Of a stretch of 64,000 bases of DNA, positions 1 to 10,137 are shown in pieces; the stretch's first letter is position 1; each line of letters begins with the position of its first letter. The stretch is from Cyathus striatus (lineage: Eukaryota; Basidiomycota; Agaricomycetes; Agaricales; Nidulariaceae), in the NCBI GenBank assembly GCA_025738555.1, contig JAOVFP010000008.1, positions 372,001-436,000 of the forward strand, given 5' to 3'. The position numbers and the translations under genes were made by a program. A model generated the notes under the pieces. That model ran no database searches. It was not told the origin of the DNA and saw nothing but the letters and a program-made list of their open reading frames with translations.

Positions 1-2800
1 ATGAGTCAGCACATGAACCCAGCATGATGAGACTAGATTCCTGTCATCTGGTGAATGTAGCGGAAGGAAGCAGGTTCTTTGTTTGTAATTTTTTGGATTT
101 ATTAGTGCATTATGGGGATCTATCATATCGAATAATTATATTGCGAAATATCTACATGTAATAGCGAAGTTTGTGATCTAATGAATGAGGTAAAAGTCAT
201 TTCTAATAGTGACATAGATGATCTAAATAAATGAGGAAGAAGTGGTGCATGTAGACTGGATATCCTATGATTGATGCGATATGCCATATGCCGACAGATG
301 AGATAAGCGTGTGATATTTGTTTTGCACATTTCATAAATGACACATGAGTCAGCACATGAATGCTGCGTGATGAGACTAGATTCCTGTCATCTGGTGAAT
401 GTAGCGGAAGCAGGCAAGATCTTCATTTGTAATTTTTTTGCATTTATTAGTGCATTATGAGGATGTCTAATATGGAATAATTATATTATGTTATATCTAC
501 ATCTAACTGAATGGATCGTGCGTGTTCTACATTTCTAATAGCGATTTAGAGGATGTAAATTAATGAAGTAGAAGTGGTGCATGTAGACTGCATATCTTAT
601 GATTGATGCAATGTGCCATACACGAACGGAAGTGATAAGCGTGGGATATTTGTGTTGTGCATTCCGAAAATAACAGATGGGTCAGAACAGGAACCCAGCG
701 CGATGAGACTAGATTCCTGTCATCTGGTTAATGAGGCGGCAGGATGCAGGATCTTCATTTGTAATTTTCACAATTATTAGTGCATTATGAGGATCTATCA
801 TATCGATTAATTATATTGCGAAATATTTACATCTAACTAAATGTATCATGCGTTTCCGACATTTCTAATAGCAAAGTCAATAATCTAAATGAATGAGGTA
901 GAAGTAGTGCATGTAGACTGGATATCTTATTATTGATGGGATGTGCCATACGCGGAGATGTGATAAGCGTGGGATATTTGTTTTGCGCATTCGGAAAATG
1001 ACGCATGAGTCAGAACATGTACACAGCACGATGAGACTAGATTCCTGTCATCTGGTGAATGTAGCGGAAGGAGGCAGGATGTTCATTTGTAATTTTTCGC
1101 ATTTATTAGTGCATTATGGGCATCTATCGTATCGAATAAATATAGTGTGAAATATCTACATCTAACTCAATGGATCATGTGTTTCCTACATTTCTAATAG
1201 TGAAGTAGATGATTTAAATGAATGAGGATGTGGTGCATGTAGACTAGATATCCTATGATTGATGCGATGTGCTATACGCCGACAGAAGTGATAAGCGTGG
1301 GATATTTGTGTTGCGCATTCCGAAAATAACACATGAATCAGCACATGAATGCAGCGCGACGAGACTAGATTTCTGTCATCTGGTGAATGTGGTGGAAGTA
1401 GGCAAGATGTTCATGTTTAATTTGTCGCATTTATTTGTGCATTATAGGGATCTATCATATGAAATAGGTATATTCTGAAATATCTACATCTATCTGTATG
1501 GACCGTGAATTTCCTACATTTATAATAGAAAAGTAGTGCATGTAAATTAATGAGATAGAAGTGGTGCATGTAGACTGGATTTACCTTAATTGATGGGATG
1601 TGCCATAGGCAGAAAGAATTGATACGCGTGGTATATTTGTTTTCATCGATCTGAAAATGACACATGAGTCAGCACATGAACCCAGCGCGACGAGACTAGA
1701 TTCCTGTCGTCTGGTGAATGTAGCGGAAGCAGGCACGATCTTCATGTTTAATTTGTCGCATTTATTTGTACATTATGGGCAGCTATTGTATCAAATAATT
1801 ATATTGCGAAATATCTACATCTAACTCAACGGATCATGTGTTTCCTACATTTCTAATAGTGAAGTAGATGATCTAAATGAATGAGGAAGAAGTGGTGCAT
1901 GTAGACTGGATATCCTATGATCAATGGGATGTGCTATATGCGGACAGATGTGATAAGCGTGTGATATTTGTGTTGCGTGTTCCAACAATAACACATGAGT
2001 CAGCACATGAATGCAGCGCAACGAGACTAGATTCCTGTCATCTGGTGAATGTGGCCGAAGGAGACAAGATCTTAATTTTTTAATTTTCGCATTTTTCAGA
2101 GCATTATGACGATCTATCATATAATATCATTATATTGTGGAGTATCTCCATCTAACTTAATGGATGGTGCATGTTCTACATCTCCAATTGCGAGGTAGAG
2201 GATGTAAATTAATAAGGTAGAAGTGGTGCATGTAGACTGGATATCCTAAGATTGATGGGATGTGCCATACGCGGACAGATTTGATAAGTGTCGGATATTT
2301 GTTTTGGTGTTCTGAAAATGACAGATGAGTCAGCACATGAGCAGGGCGCAATAAGACTAGATTCCTGTCATCAGGATAATGTAGCGGAAGGAGGCAGGAT
2401 CTTCGTTTGTTATTTTTCGCATTTATTAGTGAACTATGGATATCTATCACATGGAACAATTATGTTGTGAAATATCTACATGTAACTGAATGGAACGTGC
2501 ATTTCCTACATTTCTAATAGCGAAGTAGAGGCTTTAAATTAACAAGGAAGAAGTGGTGCATGTAAACTGTATATCCTATGATTGATGGGATGTGCCATGC
2601 GTGAACAGATGGGATAATCGTGGGATATTTTTTTTGTGCATTCCGAAAATGACACATGAGTGAGCACATGAACGCAGCGCAACGAGACTAGATTCCTCTC
2701 ATGTGGTGAATGCGGCAGAAGAAGGTAAGGTCTTAATTTTCACTTTTTGTATTTATTATTGCATAATGGGGATCTATCATATAGATTACATATATTGTGA
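1..2800 (+). repeat. 330-bp satellite array, left block
   Basis: About nine head-to-tail units. A landmark (ctgtcatctggtgaatg and variants) recurs near 41, 385, 717, 1045, 1373, 1704, 2035, 2365 and 2696, giving a period of about 328-344 bp. Units differ by scattered substitutions. Short reading frames of 60-100 codons appear in both strands at the same place in each unit, but they are broken differently from unit to unit, so I read this as a non-coding satellite. The left end is cut by the window. The same satellite lies in the opposite orientation at 16.9-21.9 kb. Confidence 0.9.
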
Positions 2801-3087
2801 AATATTTATAGTGTGATGATTCCCGTGTTATTTTTATCTTGAGCGTTCAGAGAACAACAAATTTCTAACGCCTTTGCCAATCATGTACAAATAACGCTCA
2901 TTTGCTGAGGTATCGCTCGCCGACACTCCAACATTTATTAGGGTGTCATTCTGCTTTATCTTAAGCAATAATTATAGAGATAATGTTTGTGATAGCGAAC
3001 TATGTGATTACTTATTCCAGCAATTTCAAGAAATACATTATTTGTCATTTATTTTATATTACATCTATTGTTCGTTCTGCGTATCAA
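2801..3087. other. Spacer between satellite and gene A
   Basis: AT-rich DNA without a credible open frame. It holds the 3' flank of gene A (minus strand) and the edge of the satellite. I see no terminator-like or mobile signature. Confidence 0.5.
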
Positions 3088-4188
3088 TCATATTTTTAAA
3101 TAATGTATGTCATAATCTTCCTGCCTCCAAACTACCTTCCAGTCTGGCTTCGATGTGCTCCATTCTTCGTACATTCCATCGTAATCAAAACGAACCCCTG
3201 TCAGCTTCTTACCCACTTCATTCAAGTTGTATTCTCCTCTTGAAGATGGCAACCATCCATTAACACCACTGGACTGTATTCTGTACCAGCCAGAGATATC
3301 TTCTTCAGTAGATGGGACTTCCTGTTCGACATTGGTGCTGGATGCCGGAGGTGGCATTGGCGGAGTCTTTTGGGTTATGAGGTCCTCCCAAAACCTTTCC
3401 AACATTGGGGGCACAGGAAATTCGGACGCCAATTGTTGTGCTTCATTGCTCCACTGCAAGTATTGGTCAACATCATATGTGATGTCGACCAGACCATACA
3501 TCTGAAGTATTTCCTTATCAAACAACCCTATGATGTGCGAGTTGAGGGCCGGAACTACAATTTTTAGAATAAAGAGCGCATAGTGCACATATTCAAAATT
3601 GAGGTACAGATACCGTGCTACAATGGGAGGATTACCATACTCCAGTAGTATGGACATATCTGCATAATTGGTGTTAATTCAATTCGTAATCTATTATAAT
3701 ATATTCTTACTTTCGTGGATAATGTCGCGGCTCATGACAGGAAGGAGGGCGAGTTTTGGATGACTTCCTATCCCATGACAGTTCTGTATTCCTTCAATAC
3801 TGCATCGAGAACAGTTAGGGGGGCCGTGGATGAAGTCAATTGTACAGGTCTCCTCTACCAGAATGTGAAAGTAGACTTAGTATAATCAACATTTAATTGA
3901 CTCGATTGACATACCTGCTTCGAAGCATTTATCACATGCATTCCACCTTGTGTACTCTCTCAGTTCATTAACTATATTTTTCAGCATACGCCAGACAGGA
4001 GTCACGCCTTGCCCCAAATTGGAGTACGGCTGCACATAGGGTACCTAATGATCAACCAGTTAGACAAGACGCGCTCCGAGAATAAGGCTGACTTGAATGG
4101 TGTTGAGAATGAAGCTCTGGAGTGGCCCTTTCTTCATGCCGACCGCATAAAAATATTGAGGGACCTTGGTGGAGATAGTTTCCTGCAT
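3088..4188 (-). CDS. Gene A: intact zinc-cluster-like protein, unknown function
   Basis: Four exons spliced by eye: 4188-4093, 4044-3915, 3854-3711 and 3659-3088. They sum to 942 nt, divisible by three (313 residues), with introns of 48, 60 and 51 nt and GT-AG borders. The ATG at 4188 is inferred from alignment with paralogue R. Around residues 70-105 lies C-x2-C-x6-C-x5-H-x4-C-x2-C-x7-C, the spacing of a fungal Zn2Cys6 binuclear cluster, but without the usual run of Lys/Arg, so DNA binding is doubtful. After it come a hydrophobic stretch (RYLYLNFEYVHYALFILKIV), a Pro/Ser-rich linker and a Trp-rich tail (GWYRIQ...GWLP...DWKVVW). Broken relatives lie upstream (4702-5539) and at 15801-16855. 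I know no named family for the whole protein. An extra intron in the last exon is possible, because R seems to have one there. Confidence 0.6.
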
Positions 4189-4204
4189 GCTGGTGAGACT
4201 GGAA

Positions 4205-4343
4205 GTAAATACTGAGAGAGGGTGGGTTGGTGTAGGGAGATAGTGAGTCGGGAAGTGACGAGGACGAGTGTTTTAAGAGGATGGGTTGGTGTACGGAGGA
4301 AGGAATAGTGAGCAGGAAAGTTACGAGGACAAGTGTTTTGATG
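4205..4343 (-). repeat. Two-copy 62-66 bp tandem repeat upstream of gene A
   Basis: Two imperfect copies (about 4211-4277 and 4278-4343) sit immediately upstream of the gene A start. The flank beyond them (about 4340-4400) matches the upstream flank of paralogue R at 15715-15780: both hold ATCCCTGAAACAC, then GACATATCCA, in the gene's sense direction. The shared flank shows that promoter DNA was duplicated together with the gene. The tandem copy may be part of that promoter. Confidence 0.6.
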
Positions 4344-4701
4344 TGCAACTGAGCTGGATATGTCCGTGTTTCAGGGATACGAGTTAAAACACTATGGCTC
4401 ACCAAAGATGTGCCTAAATTCAAGTTTTCCTTGTTTTCCTCTAGCCTATTAGTATCACCGAGACATGTAATGTGAGACAATGCCAGATATAGATTATCTA
4501 TTTTAAGTAATTCTAATGGGACCAGATAAAGACCAGTATAGTAATAGCTCCGATGGGGCTTGTTTCGTTGTATCTATGTGTTCTCCATTTGAAGTTGTCG
4601 CATCCACAGAGAAAACTGCCCTTCATTTGTCGCTGTAATGACAAAAGGAAGCAAAGATAGCTGTACTATGGTGACAAAGTGTCAAACATTATTTTCTACA
4701 T

Positions 4702-5539
4702 TTAATACACGCCACTATCGAAACTAAAATCCACTAATCGTAGTCCTTTGTTGTGTATACATTCAAACAATATCCTTCTATAAGTTAGTACCTCTTCTTT
4801 AGGTGGCAACCATTGAAGAGCTTTACGTGCTGTCCATCCTATGTAGTCATATCCTTCGGGATCGTCATCAGGTAGAATTAATTTATTTGCCAGAAGGACT
4901 GATACCGGGAGTTGCTGCAATCATCGAAGAGAAGGAACAACTTCCTCAATGAGGTAATATATATATCGATAGAACTCCGCCCACCAATACCAATCAGCGT
5001 ACCAGTGGCTTGCGCAGTTGTAGGCAAAAAGTATACAATTCACATCTTAAAAATTTTCTTAGTTATGAAAGTTAAAATAAATGGTGTGTTAAATGAAGAC
5101 TTACTGTTATTTGTTACTTCGATTGCGTGACGAGGCAAAATGTGTAGAGGTGGAACTTTAAAGATATTAGCCATCTCAGCTGGAAATTTGCAATCGATTC
5201 GATGTTCTATTTCACATTGATAACAATACGTATATGGATGCTCGAAGTCAAACTGACAGAAATTATTTGAAGCGATGCATGTCTGACAACGCCGTGAACA
5301 ATGGAAGTGTATGAAGAATTTTAGCAATTTATCGATGATCCAGAACGGCGACAATTATATCACCCTTGGTGGGTGGAACTCGGTCAAATGCTAGACGGAA
5401 ATTAGCGTATGTAAATGGAGGGGATTGAGAGATCTTACCCTTGTCATGTACAAGGTAAAAAGTTGGAGGCATGGGAAATCAACGTCGAAGTCAATGTAAT
5501 TTCGGGAATCATTTTCATCAGAAGTAAGGTACCAAGGCA
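4702..5539 (-). pseudogene. Gene B: broken paralogue of gene A
   Basis: Pieces on the minus strand line up with gene A in order: a short first exon from 5539 (MPWYLTSDE...), an intron ending near 5391, a segment with W-x2-D-K-L before the cluster, the cluster C-x2-C-x6-C-x5-H-x4-C-x2-C-x7-C (codons within 5110-5300), a segment of the form EFYRYIYYLIEEVVPSL matching gene A's FEYVHYALFILKIVVPAL, and a tail with YIGW...WLPPKEE. Two in-frame stops interrupt it: a TAA just before the cluster and a TGA at 4923-4921. The tail also ends earlier than in gene A. It is therefore a decayed copy unless unusual splicing removes both stops. Confidence 0.6.
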
Positions 5540-5858
5540 TGCTCAAGAGTAGATGGAATGGAGAATGGTCAGTGCAGCCCTTCAATTTACATCATCTTTT
5601 ATATTCATGCGGAACAGTTCACCATTTTCCCTCGAGGTAAGTCAATCTGAATATAGTTATCGGAGAATTTTAAGGAACATATTAAGTCCACACATCGAGC
5701 ATATTGCAAACATCCATAATGGGACATAGACATCAACAAATCGAAACATGAATTCTATTTTGGGTCAACAGACATACAGCCACACATGCATTGCCATGCA
5801 CACTACACAGGGTCCTTCTGCAGACAAATAGGGGAAGCAAGCTCCCCCAATTATTAAA

Positions 5859-8120
5859 CTAAATTATACCCATCCTTTCTTTGACAGACATGCGATCATA
5901 GGAATCTACATTTATAGACATGAGTACAAACCTCTGTGTGCGGTTGCTCCTAGCTGCAAGTTCGTTCAGACGTGTGATATTGCGAGTTACCATCATCATG
6001 CACCTCCTCTCCTCATCCTGATCAATCGTAATCTCCACGTCTCCTGTGAAGTAATCATTAGCTGTGAGCAAGGTTTCCCTTGAGATGTTCTGCACGATCA
6101 TATCTCGCATCCGAGGAGTCACAATGTCTTTCCAGGAAAAATCTTCGGTAACTACCATATCTGTACTGACTTCAGTATATCAGAGGGAGGTAACCCAAAT
6201 AATTAACATACCTTCAATGAGCCCAGAGACATTCCAAGAATGATACCATTGCAGCTCGCGTATGGCTGTTTCCACGAGGCATCTACAGTCGAGGGTGTCA
6301 GAATTTTTAAGATTGTACAGTATCCTACGGGAATCTTCCGCGCTCCGCTTCGAATCATTTTGACCCTTAATGGTATTCTTTGCCCCTGGAACCCCAAGAA
6401 CGAGAAAATTTGAGCTATTTTCTTCTCCATTCCATTTGGTAGCCTTAGATCTACGATGCGACAGGCAGATCGTATTGTTAACATTCGTAGCGAACGCCTC
6501 TAGGGCTAGAAGTCGGTCGGAATATACAGTAGCGGGCAGTTGCGGCAGTCCGGGCAGTTGCAACAGTCCTTCTTCCCTTTTTGCTGTCGCTAAATGTTGA
6601 GTGCTTGAGGAAAGTATGTTTGGGCCGTCGTCAATGAACTGCTTTAGCTCAGCTATCGTTAAATATTAGAACAATATATAATATCAAACAAAAAGCAGAA
6701 ACATACTAAAGCTACCCTTCAAATCGGTTGGTGCTGTATTGACAAATGTCGATCTATTTTTAGAATACCCAGTCTCATAAGAGTATGGGATTGGATCACG
6801 ATTTCCATCGTTCCGTGGGGCTACGTTGTATGTTAATACAGGTTTCTGTGGGTGCAATATCTTATCACACATACAGATGTAAAGCCCTTCTTTGGAAAAA
6901 TATTTGTGACTTGTAGCTTTTAATTTTGCTAAGGCATCCGGGATATAATTAGATGCTAATGTTTGACGAACTTTGGGAATGTCGCCTTCCCGGAAGATTG
7001 ACCCAGCGATTGGATCAGTAGCGATAGTAGTGGTAGGAGCAGTGGCGGGTGGAATAGTGCTATGAACATCAAGGTCTATTCAATATACGTCAGTATGAGT
7101 TCAACATAGCGCTAGGAAGAAACTTGCCCATGGCTGCTCCCGACCCAGCGTTAGCAGCAATAGCAGTAGGTGGAAAATTATTTTCTGCTTCGCTATCACT
7201 GACGAGGTCCTTGCCTATATCTGCATCTGATGTGGTGGTGGTAGGCAGTTCTTTATTGCCTCCTTCACTATCAGCGTCAAGGTCTATTTAATATACGTCA
7301 GTATAAGTTAAACATAGTACTAAGAAGATACTTGCCCATGGCTGCTCCCGACCCAGCATTAGCAGCAATAGCGGTAGGTGGAAAATTATTTTCTGCTTCG
7401 CTATCAATGATGAGATCCTTGCCTATATCTGCATCCAATGCAGTAGTGATAGGCAGTTCCTTACTGCTTCCTTCGCTATCAATGTCAAGGTCTATTTAAT
7501 ATAGGTTAATATAATTTTAATGCAGCACTAGGAAGAAACTTGCCCATGGCTACTTCCGACGCAGCCTTAGGAGGAGTAGCGGTAGGCAGCTCGTCATTTC
7601 CTCCTTCGCTATTAACGTCAAGGCCCTTGCCCATATCCTTGCCCATTTCTTCATCCGATGCGATGTTAAGACCAGTAGCGATAGGCACCACGCTATTGCC
7701 TCCTTTGCTAACAACATCAAGACCAGAAGACGTTGTAATTACTTGGGTTAGTATTGACATGACCGAGGATTTTCCCGGGGGATCCTAATATCATTTTTCA
7801 TTATTAAATAAATGTATGGATAAAAAGACGCTTACAACCACCAGATATAATGGAGGAAGGTAAGAAACCTCAGGAAATGGGGAAATAAGGCAAATGGAAC
7901 ATATATTTAGATAACGACATACATTTGGAGATGAAGCTGGCTTTGTCATGTCTCCCCCAGGGTTTTGTTCCATGACTGGAGTCGATAAATTTTGTTTCTT
8001 AGTTATCTTGCACTTGGAAAGACTAGTGGAAGGCTGAGATGAGGTATTCTGCAATCTAGATGACCATCTGATGTTCGTGGGATGGGGAGTGGCCAGAGGA
8101 GTGGAGGACGACTTTGCCAT
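5859..8120 (-). CDS. Gene C: intact seven-exon gene with an amplified exon
   Basis: Exons by eye: 8120-7923, 7784-7544, 7491-7336, 7283-7128, 7075-6707, 6652-6212 and 6160-5859. They total 1863 nt (620 residues plus stop) and all junctions keep phase. The product starts MAKSSSTPLATPHPTNIRW, then has an acidic repeat region in which exons 3 and 4 encode near-identical units (DIGKDL..DSEAENNF, then an Ala-rich end), with related sequence in exon 2. The second half is globular, including KYFSKEGLYICMCDKI and, near the C-terminus, RRCMMMVTRNITRLNELAAR. Introns 2-4 require GC-AG splicing (ATGG|GCAAGT...ATAG|AC), because a GT choice would hit a stop. No family is recognised. It lies upstream of B and A on the same strand, so a shared role is possible but unproven. 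Confidence 0.6.
7073..7700 (-). repeat. 208-bp tandem exon-plus-intron repeat inside gene C
   Basis: A unit of about 208 bp containing one exon and one GC-AG intron repeats head to tail. The landmark aaggtctatt recurs at 7071, 7279 and 7487, and a fourth partial copy (tcaaggcccttgcc) lies near 7619 inside exon 2. Each unit adds 52 codons without changing frame, so copy number can vary without breaking the protein. Confidence 0.8.
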
Positions 8121-8429
8121 GTTCCGCAACTTTGGAAATCTGGCGATAGAAAACCACCTCTGAATATAACTAAAATTTGATATATCATCATAATTGCTAG
8201 AATGTTACCTAAGCCTGTGGATTTTCTGGTGTCGAACTACGAAACACGAGTTTTGCAGATACACCAGGGTATGTTCTGCCAAGCATATTGTTTGAATACC
8301 GAAAATCCGATCTAACATTTGAGATCATAAATGAGTTGAATTTATCTAACTGGAGATAATGTTGAAGGGTCAATTTGTTTTAAAACCCCTACTGAGGAGA
8401 TAATAGAGAAAGGAATTTTTTAATATATT

Positions 8430-8830
8430 TTAGAAGACCACCGCATAGCTATAAACCCTGTTTACTAACTTGGAAAGTCCACCCATGGGTCGCTGATGGA
8501 TACTATTCCATTCAACGTTACTATCATGATCAGGGTGTTGCAAACTTGTTTGGAAACCCTTTCGGATTTCGTCATTATTGCCCGCATCCACTTCATATTT
8601 TACACACCAATAGGTATACATCTGAAATATATTACTTACAAATTATATGAGAATATACTTACTGCTCAAAATTGTATGAAGCACATAGTGTGGCATAGTC
8701 CAAAATCAGCGGCAATGGGATTTGTAAACAAATCACAGCATTGTCTGCTGGCTTCAGTTCATTGTCCCTTTGATAGTGATGGATCTTCAAGCGGAGATCG
8801 GAATTCAATGCATCTCGAGAATAGATGTCA
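8430..8830 (-). pseudogene. Gene D: fragment of an unrecognised gene
   Basis: Two coherent stretches on the minus strand. An upstream one (about 8830-8663) encodes FEDAEHDIYSRDALNSDLRL and ends ...LDYATLCASYNFEQ. A second (8621-8430) starts MYTYWCVKYEVD and ends ...KLVNRVYSYAVVF. A GTAAGT donor at 8662 and a TTTCAG acceptor at 8622 join them, but the phases do not agree and an upstream stop is present, so this looks broken. No domain is recognised. It may be a further divergent member of the local gene group or the 5' part of a lost gene. Confidence 0.35.
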
Positions 8831-9019
8831 TGCTCTGCATCTTCAAACGGAATATCTTCACTTCTTCCTACTCAGTTTCCATTCTGTCTTTCGTACCACG
8901 ATCTGTCATATATTAATATCATGTTTTCTAAGTTATATTTCTTTAGAGTAGATGTTAGAAGCGAAACAGTACAATTTTTACATTTGCAAGACATAAATTG
9001 TGTTCTGTATTTATGAAAA

Positions 9020-9990
9020 ATGGAAATATCCTGTTGTATTTTGCAGACTTGAGCAGAAGAGATATATCATTTTAAATCCCAAGAGTTTTTGAGGTAAGTG
9101 TGCAAAGGGTGTGTGTCGAAAAATGCAAGTTTGCATATCTATGATACTTTGCATACCAATGATCATGATAGTATAGTATCTGGCTTCCTGGAATTGATAA
9201 TCTACAAATTTCACAGTACAGTATGCATGTAGTCCAGAGAGCTATTAAAACGAGTTCATGTTCATACAGTAACTACTGAGCAAGGAATACAAGTATTTGA
9301 GCAGGGCGCATAATGTATTTTGATGGAACCTAAATGCACTCAACGTTATAGTATCTGGCTTTCTAGAATTAATAATCTGTATTCAATCGTTTCATGATAT
9401 CTTTTCAAGGTTACTCGCCTTGTATTTTGCAGATTTGAGCAGACGAAATATATCATTTTCAATCCTGAGAGTTTTGAGGTAAGTATGCAAAGGGTATGTG
9501 TCGAAAATTGCGAGTTTGCATACCCATGACACTTTGCATACTGATGATCATGATAGTATAGTATCTGGCTTCCTGGAATTGATAATCTATATATTTCACA
9601 GTACAGTATGCATGTAGTCCAGAGAGCTATTAAAACGAGTTCATGTTCATACAGTTACTACTGAGCAAGGTATGGCAATACAAGTATTTGAGTAGGGCGC
9701 ATAATATATTTTGATGGAACACAACTGCATTCAACATCATAGTATCTGGCTTCCTGGAATTAATAATCTATAAATTTCACGGTACAGTAGGCATGTAGCC
9801 CGGGGAGCTATTAAAATGAGTACATGCTCATACAGTAACTACTGAGCAAGGTATGGCAATACAAGTGTTTGAGCAGGGCGCATAATGTATTTTGATGGAA
9901 ACCAATTGCACTCAATGTTATAGTATCTTGCTTTCTAGAATTAATAATCTGTATTCAATCGTTTCATGATATCTTTTCAAGGTTACTCGT
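9020..9990. repeat. Nested direct repeats upstream of the KDZ gene
   Basis: The phrase tagtatctggcttcctgga or a variant recurs near 9174, 9349, 9559, 9740 and 9920 (spacing about 175-210 bp). A larger unit (ttgcagacttgagcagaag...) recurs at about 9041 and 9428, and another phrase (gtattcaatcgtttcatg) at about 9372 and 9949. The block ends about 150 bp before the KDZ start codon. It could be the sub-terminal region of that transposon or an older repeat it landed in. No gene is seen in it. Confidence 0.75.
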
Positions 9991-10137
9991 ATATCTCTCT
10001 GTGTTTTCATCTCTGCGCATTGCGTGTATACACGGGAAATGATCGCACTTCATACCTAGTAAATCGAGTTTCAAGTGTCAAAAAGAATAGATATTATTTT
10101 TGAAGCACCGTGTCGTTTCTTACAACTATCTCTTGCA

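Noticed and set aside
941..2459. Repeated 60-100 codon frames with similar peptides
   Set aside because: They occur at the same place in each satellite unit on both strands, with different starts and stops per unit; no codon-level conservation beyond DNA similarity.
1..2800. Possible telomere-proximal sequence
   Set aside because: No TTAGGG-type telomere repeat is present anywhere in the window, so subtelomeric position is only a hypothesis.
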